Part shown: in pieces, positions 35,956 to 39,778 of the stretch
Numbering within the stretch: position 1 is the stretch's first letter
Layout: every line of letters starts with the position of its first letter
Virus record (IMG/VR): IMGVR_UViG_3300005253_000557
Span: 1-39,778 of that record
DNA: 39,778 nucleotides
Source of the DNA: a virus
Direction: 5' to 3' (one strand)
Program-made: the position numbers and the translations under genes
Notes under the pieces: generated by a model
What the model saw: only the letters and a program-made list of their open reading frames with translations
What the model was told of the DNA's origin: nothing
The model's database searches: none

Positions 35956-36994
35956 AGCAGTGATACGTTGGTTTATTTCCGTGATCTAAACTTCGTCCAA
36001 CAAGTTCGATACGCTCAAATCTATCACCGATCTTAGAAGGCAGTAGATTCTCCTCGCGGTCCTTGGCATTATCTTCAATTACTAAGACCCCATCCTTTGC
36101 AACCGTATCAAATAAATGTTCAGGAAGCCCAATGTGATAATTCATTGAAAGATACAAAACAATATCATGTTGCGCTTCCCCCACAGGTGCCTTTTCAGTA
36201 AAATCTCTCTCGTAAAAACCTAGCTTCCAATGACCTTGTTCATTAGCTGAAATATGAGCAGCTTCAATGGTCGACTTATTATCAAAGCCAAAAACATTCT
36301 TAGCTCCTTTTTTGCTAGCATATTGCATAAAATATCCCCCAGCACAGCCAATATCTAAGACATGCTTTTTTCTAAAATCAAGCTTATCTAATCCCATCCA
36401 TGTAATTCGTTTCTTATTATGGCGAGGGCTATTGTTCAATCCGAACGCAACTACATTGTGATAATATATTTTTCCGTACCGGCCTTTCTCAACATACAAC
36501 TTCTTGATTATCTCCAGCCGATTCTCTACAGGATAAAAAGTATTAAAATCAAAAAACTTACCATCAATCGCATCACCCCTTTGATACTCATTTTTATGCG
36601 TAGTAAAGCCATAAATTCTACCTATCTCCTTAACCTTTTCATATAGCTCAGCAACATTGTCCTCATCAAAATCACCGTATAAATAATCAGTTAACTGCGC
36701 CCAATATTTATTTCCGTTTCGTTTAACTTGAGTAATCTCATAAACTCTTGGCGCAAGTCCACGCCAAGCACAATAATTCTGAAAGATTGTCGCATCAATG
36801 AGACGGACATTCCGCCGGTGTCCGTTCTTAGGCGGGTCATCACCCCAATTAAAAGTTTCTAATGGTCCAGGGTTTGGGTAAGCATCAAATATTTTCAAAC
36901 CAAGTCCGTCATGGCTATTCGGCTTGTAAGGTTCAACATAACAATGCTTTCCACGTCCTGCGTATTTCTCTGGTCTTAATGCTCGGTAGTTCAT
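35942..36994 (-). CDS. Class I SAM-dependent methyltransferase with N-terminal extension (350 aa)
   Basis: The methyltransferase core is at about 195-330: GLDKLDFRKKHVLDIGCAGG (motif I), YASKKGAKNVFGFDNKSTIE, ERDFTEKAPVGEAQHDIVLY, and KDGVLVIEDNAKD. The first 190 residues, with QNYCAWRGLAPRVYEITQVK and YWAQLTDYLYGD, make an additional domain that may recognise the acceptor. The fusion suggests a specialised sugar or lipid-linked glycan methylation. It overlaps the preceding GT fusion by ATGA and the FkbM gene by 14 bases. Confidence 0.85.
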   Translation of the reverse strand: MNYRALRPEKYAGRGKHCYVEPYKPNSHDGLGLKIFDAYPNPGPLETFNWGDDPPKNGHRRNVRLIDATIFQNYCAWRGLAPRVYEITQVKRNGNKYWAQLTDYLYGDFDEDNVAELYEKVKEIGRIYGFTTHKNEYQRGDAIDGKFFDFNTFYPVENRLEIIKKLYVEKGRYGKIYYHNVVAFGLNNSPRHNKKRITWMGLDKLDFRKKHVLDIGCAGGYFMQYASKKGAKNVFGFDNKSTIEAAHISANEQGHWKLGFYERDFTEKAPVGEAQHDIVLYLSMNYHIGLPEHLFDTVAKDGVLVIEDNAKDREENLLPSKIGDRFERIELVGRSLDHGNKPTYHCYGRK

Positions 36995-38466
36995 TGCAAT
37001 CCTAATTTATAAAGTATATTTTTCACGTCCATGATTCCTTGCTTGTCCCGCCAATTACCTCTCGATGACATCTTCTCTTTAGCCTTCGCTCCCTCACAAA
37101 ACTTAAACTCCCAGCCTTGGGAACGAAGCCGCGCTCTAAGTTCCTGACTCATGCCGCCATATTTATCAATCCGTTCGTTGAACATCCCCGCATGGATCAA
37201 GCTTTTACGCTTACAAAAGCTAAAGTTCTCTACAAAGTTTCGTTTGCCTCGGCCTTTGTCCCCCCATAGAAAAACCTTATCTCGGTTGTTTATTTGTTTG
37301 ACAAACTTAGCGATGGTGTTTGGATCATCTAGCATCCAGCGATCATCAAGAAATAATAAATACTCCCCATGAGAATCAATAATCATTTTGTTTCTGATCT
37401 TAGCTAGATTGTATCCATTATCATTATCAATTAATGCCAGCACTTCGACATTCTTATAAGTCTGAGCCTCAATGCTCGTTAATGTTTGACCATAAGTTGA
37501 GTGTCGTGCCTGAACATACGGACAAATAACACTAACCAATGGCTGATGCGGATATAAGACTTCGTGATATTGCTTGTTGTACTCCCGAGCAAAGCGAACA
37601 CTGTTGTAGTTCTTAGCCATTCGCCAACCTTCCTCTCGTAATTTATCCCGCACCTTATCGTTATCGAAAATCTCCTTGATTGATTTTTTCATTTCGGCTT
37701 TACCATCAAAGAAAAAGAGATTTTTACCATCCTCGCCAATCTCTCCAATAGTGCCGACCTCCCGTGACACAACCGGAACACCCGCTAACATGGCCTCTAG
37801 CGGCGGCATAGGGCCAGTCTCAAAGTTATCCACAGAATTAACGACATATACACCCATGCTGTGATAAACGTCATCCATTGACTCAAATGGCACACTCTCA
37901 TAGAAGCTAATATCAGCACCTGTAGCCAACACTTCCTTCCAATAATCAGGCTTTGAGATACGCCCCATCACAATAAACTTAATCCCTAGCTCCTTAGCGA
38001 CCTCAGCGACTTCCAGTATGCCCTTCTTGCCTTCGATACGATTAGCACACATTCCAATTGTCTTGTGAGTATTGGGCTTAAACTTCCATAACTGCTCATC
38101 AACTGCTAAACGGATCAACGGCGCACCAGCCAAAACTTCAGCCTGAGCATCAGTACACACCACATTCATGTCATGCTCAATCCAATTGCGCTCTCCAATA
38201 TCGTAGGGATTAAAGTGGCTTAGAATACTTTTCTTAGAACTAGAGACTTCTAGCTCCTCTGCCTTCTGCCATGACTTCCAATACATCCAATGAATGATGT
38301 CGTAATCCTGACGACTATTCTTTAAGAAATCGACAGTGGCTTCATCGGGACGCTTAGGATGAAATTGAAGCACATCAATCTCATGTTGTTTATTCTCACG
38401 CCTGATGAAGTTCGCCAAGATGTCGATGGCTGTGCCTTGCTTATCTGTAACGAGTAAGATTTTCAT
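36991..38466 (-). CDS. Bifunctional glycosyltransferase, GT-B (GT4) fused to GT-A (GT2) (491 aa)
   Basis: Residues 1-300 are GT4-like: MKILLVTDKQGTAIDILANF, KTIGMCANRIEGKKGILEVA, FIVMGRISKPDYW, and a donor loop near 215-245 (FETGPMPPLEAMLAGVPVVS; EVGTIGEIGEDGKNLFFFDG). From about 308, PLVSVICPYVQARHSTYGQT; VEVLALIDNDNG; EYLLFLDDRWMLDD is a GT2-like domain with a DDRW metal site. One protein can thus add two sugars in sequence. The join at about 300-310 has no stop or frameshift. It heads the group of methyltransferases that follow. The longest enzyme of the island. Confidence 0.9.
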   Translation of the reverse strand: MKILLVTDKQGTAIDILANFIRRENKQHEIDVLQFHPKRPDEATVDFLKNSRQDYDIIHWMYWKSWQKAEELEVSSSKKSILSHFNPYDIGERNWIEHDMNVVCTDAQAEVLAGAPLIRLAVDEQLWKFKPNTHKTIGMCANRIEGKKGILEVAEVAKELGIKFIVMGRISKPDYWKEVLATGADISFYESVPFESMDDVYHSMGVYVVNSVDNFETGPMPPLEAMLAGVPVVSREVGTIGEIGEDGKNLFFFDGKAEMKKSIKEIFDNDKVRDKLREEGWRMAKNYNSVRFAREYNKQYHEVLYPHQPLVSVICPYVQARHSTYGQTLTSIEAQTYKNVEVLALIDNDNGYNLAKIRNKMIIDSHGEYLLFLDDRWMLDDPNTIAKFVKQINNRDKVFLWGDKGRGKRNFVENFSFCKRKSLIHAGMFNERIDKYGGMSQELRARLRSQGWEFKFCEGAKAKEKMSSRGNWRDKQGIMDVKNILYKLGLQ

Positions 38467-38663
38467 TTGTAACCTAGCTCCTTTCTTTTGGCTTCAACCG
38501 CATCAGATAAAGCAGCTCCCAATTCCATCATAAGAAACCCACCAAAGTTTCCTCGCATCTTAATCTCATAATTCTTTAAGAACTCATCACTGCAATTAAA
38601 CTCAAGATGCAACCGATGTGGCTTAGGGGGTTCCTTCTTTTTATTTTTCAATACTGCCTTCAT
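38463..38663 (-). CDS. Hypothetical small protein (66 aa)
   Basis: A basic N-terminus (MKAVLKNKKKEPPKPHRL) followed by a beta/helix part (HLEFNCSDEFLKNYEIKMRG; FGGFLMMELGAALSDAVEAK). It overlaps both neighbours by ATGA. No family or catalytic motif recognised. Its constant coupling with methyltransferase and glycosyltransferase genes suggests an accessory role, which is inference from context only. Confidence 0.58.
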   Translation of the reverse strand: MKAVLKNKKKEPPKPHRLHLEFNCSDEFLKNYEIKMRGNFGGFLMMELGAALSDAVEAKRKELGYK

Positions 38664-39202
38664 ACCCGCCGTGCATGAATCAAAATACCCGAAGCTTGGG
38701 GCCGTGCGATCTTATACCCTTCATTCATTGTTGCCACCATTCCCCATTCAGCATCGTGGGCATAGGCAATCTTCAGCTCAACAATCTCAAAAAGAGAATC
38801 TTTTAAGACATGCTCAAACCAATTAGGCATTAACCGAAGCATGTCTGTTCCCTTTGGTTTCGTTTCGGGATAGCCCTCCAAAGGATTAGAAATATATAAA
38901 TCTCTTTTCGTGAGAGTAGCTAAGTTCATCAGAGCACGAACTGGATCAATGGTGTACATCAGAGTCTCTAAACAGAAAACATTGTCAGCCGGGAAAAGAG
39001 TGCTTGGTATTGGTCCATCAACCCTTCCCTTAGTAACAAAAGATTTTCCAAAGTTCTCTATATCCCAAATATCATAAGCAGTGGCATACCAAGAGCCGGT
39101 ACGACCTTTGATTGGTTTCTGTGCGCCACCAACATCTAAGACAGTCCCCGAAATGTCGAGGGTACCTAACCAGGATTCTAAATCTTCACGCCATTTACTC
39201 AT
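38660..39202 (-). CDS. Methyltransferase-like protein (180 aa)
   Basis: Start at ATG 39202 by ATGA overlap. The N-terminal strand GTVLDVGGAQKPIKG is a methyltransferase motif I, and FPADNVFCLETLMYTIDPVR contains the helical region after the DNVxxxE-like strand typical of SAM-dependent enzymes; SNPLEGYPETKPKG resembles the motif after strand 5. Residues between are short, so it may be a divergent member with a reduced lid. In this island a sugar or nucleotide-sugar target is likely. Enzymatic residues cannot be confirmed from motifs alone. Confidence 0.7.
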   Translation of the reverse strand: MSKWREDLESWLGTLDISGTVLDVGGAQKPIKGRTGSWYATAYDIWDIENFGKSFVTKGRVDGPIPSTLFPADNVFCLETLMYTIDPVRALMNLATLTKRDLYISNPLEGYPETKPKGTDMLRLMPNWFEHVLKDSLFEIVELKIAYAHDAEWGMVATMNEGYKIARPQASGILIHARRV

Positions 39203-39462
39203 AAACAAATAGATAATTCAATTACTTCACCGGTTTCAGCAATATAACTTGGCTGTAATTCTTTTTTAATGAATTCCCCATACTCTACCCAAAATTCTTT
39301 TACTATTTCTACGCTTACCTCACCTTTTTTATCATCAATATCTTTCACTTCACCAACAACCATAGAAAGATCATGTTCAAACGTAATAACAGGATTTTTC
39401 ATATAGTTATTAAAATCAAGTTCCTTATATTTTTCCACCCTAAACATCATATCAACATCCAC
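39199..39462 (-). CDS. Hypothetical protein (87 aa)
   Basis: The frame starts GTG at 39462, with AAGGAG 6 nt before it. It overlaps the end of the upstream membrane peptide by 11 bases. The protein (MDVDMMFRVEKYKELDFNNY; then a beta-rich KKGEVSVEIVKEFWVEYGEF) looks like a small beta barrel. It is coupled to the methyltransferase-like gene by ATGA. No function is recognised. Confidence 0.6.
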   Translation of the reverse strand: MDVDMMFRVEKYKELDFNNYMKNPVITFEHDLSMVVGEVKDIDDKKGEVSVEIVKEFWVEYGEFIKKELQPSYIAETGEVIELSICL

Positions 39463-39595
39463 ACGTTACTCCTTTGTAAGCAAACCAGATTAAGATACCC
39501 AATAAAATTAACCAAAACGGCGCTTCCCATTTTACTATTGCTCGCACCCAAGGCTTCTCTAAAAACTTTATTAACTTTCTGTCTGCTTCATTCAT
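39452..39595 (-). CDS. Small single-span membrane protein (47 aa)
   Basis: A 47-codon frame coupled to the glycosyltransferase stop as ATGA. After a polar head with EKPWVRAIVKWEAP a strong hydrophobic helix follows (FWLILLGILIWFAYKG, about 27-42), then a CGC end. A membrane peptide directly after a glycosyltransferase could help to anchor the enzyme or transport lipid-linked sugar, but this is inference. No family recognised. Confidence 0.55.
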   Translation of the reverse strand: MNEADRKLIKFLEKPWVRAIVKWEAPFWLILLGILIWFAYKGVTCGC

Positions 39596-39778
39596 ATAGT
39601 TATTGTATCAAAAATATTAATATATTCCTTGACCATATCCCCACTTGTTCGCGGACCTGCAACCATCTGCTCCTTAGCACCGCCAGTTGATAGCATCCCG
39701 CCGCAGTCGTGGATATTAAGCTCACACATCATCGCTTCATTCAAACAATTAGAGCAAGCATCATTGTAATAGCTGTAA
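39592..39778 (-). CDS. 3' end of the glycosyltransferase that starts at 776 (junction-spanning)
   Basis: The TGA stop at 39592-39594 closes the frame that enters from the left edge of the window. The last codons (from about KEQMVAGPRTSGDMV to FDTITI) are clean and in phase with the 258 codons at 1-776, giving 280 aa on the circle. Bases 39659-39778 are the repeated copy of 1-120. The gene is intact only if the ends are joined. Confidence 0.85.
   Translation of the reverse strand, partial: YSYYNDACSNCLNEAMMCELNIHDCGGMLSTGGAKEQMVAGPRTSGDMVKEYINIFDTITI
39659..39778. repeat. Terminal redundancy, right copy
   Basis: Exact copy of bases 1-120, evidence that the molecule was assembled as a circle or as circularly permuted ends. 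When the ends are joined, 39,658 unique bases remain and the glycosyltransferase frame is continuous. Confidence 0.95.

Noticed and set aside
1-39778. CRISPR array, diversity-generating retroelement or insertion sequence
   Set aside because: No regularly spaced repeats, reverse transcriptase, template/variable repeat pair, or transposase with inverted ends was seen.

Overview
The window is one complete tailed-phage genome of the siphovirus type (Caudoviricetes), assembled as a circle. The first 120 bases recur exactly as the last 120. A glycosyltransferase gene reads unbroken across that junction (stop at 39592-39594, start at 776), so the unique length is 39,658 bp. Stops are standard, with TGA used throughout in ATGA start/stop overlaps. 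Many genes have a Shine-Dalgarno site, while others have a -10 box directly in front of the ATG. I cannot name the host. Two peptidoglycan hydrolases indicate a bacterium with a murein wall. I see no integrase, repressor, DNA polymerase, helicase or primase.

Layout. (1) 1360-2528, minus strand: tiny genes (26-79 aa, several with Cys pairs or one membrane helix) and an unusual 103-nt tRNA-like element. (2) 2529-4037: two large non-coding stretches, each able to fold into a multi-helix RNA closed by a long helix (2584-2824 and 3698-3929). Between them lie an HNH endonuclease gene (+) and a zinc-ribbon gene (-). (3) 4038-9832, plus strand: an early operon of mostly overlapping genes behind a consensus-like promoter. 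It encodes YopX, an SSB-like protein, a small HTH protein, a Cys-rich repeat protein, an MmcB-like nuclease, an orphan N6-adenine methyltransferase and a NinG-like protein. (4) 9812-11849, minus: the lysis block (CHAP-like hydrolase, two small membrane proteins, M15 peptidase), interrupted by a second HNH gene on the opposite strand. (5) 11866-31679, minus: virion genes, read from TerS through TerL, a portal-MuF fusion, fibre-like proteins, prohead protease, HK97-type capsid, connectors, tail tube, frameshifted tail chaperones, tape measure, Dit and hub. (6) 31689-39595 and 1-1359, minus: a glycan-modification island of glycosyltransferases (one a GT-B/GT-A fusion), methyltransferases including FkbM, a NodB deacetylase, a DUF2292-like peptide and an HslV/proteasome-like Ntn hydrolase.

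About 33 kb of minus-strand genes can be read as one late unit, from NodB at 1359 across the junction and down to 9812. It is seeded with -10-like boxes (several extended, TGnTAnnnT) 6-8 nt before ATG codons, which suggests internal, near-leaderless promoters.

The points most worth following are the two structured RNAs around the HNH/zinc-ribbon module, the Ntn hydrolase inside the glycosylation island, the recurrent leaderless-type promoters, the A AAA AAG frameshift in the tail chaperone, the aberrant tRNA, and a glycosyltransferase with a displaced start.
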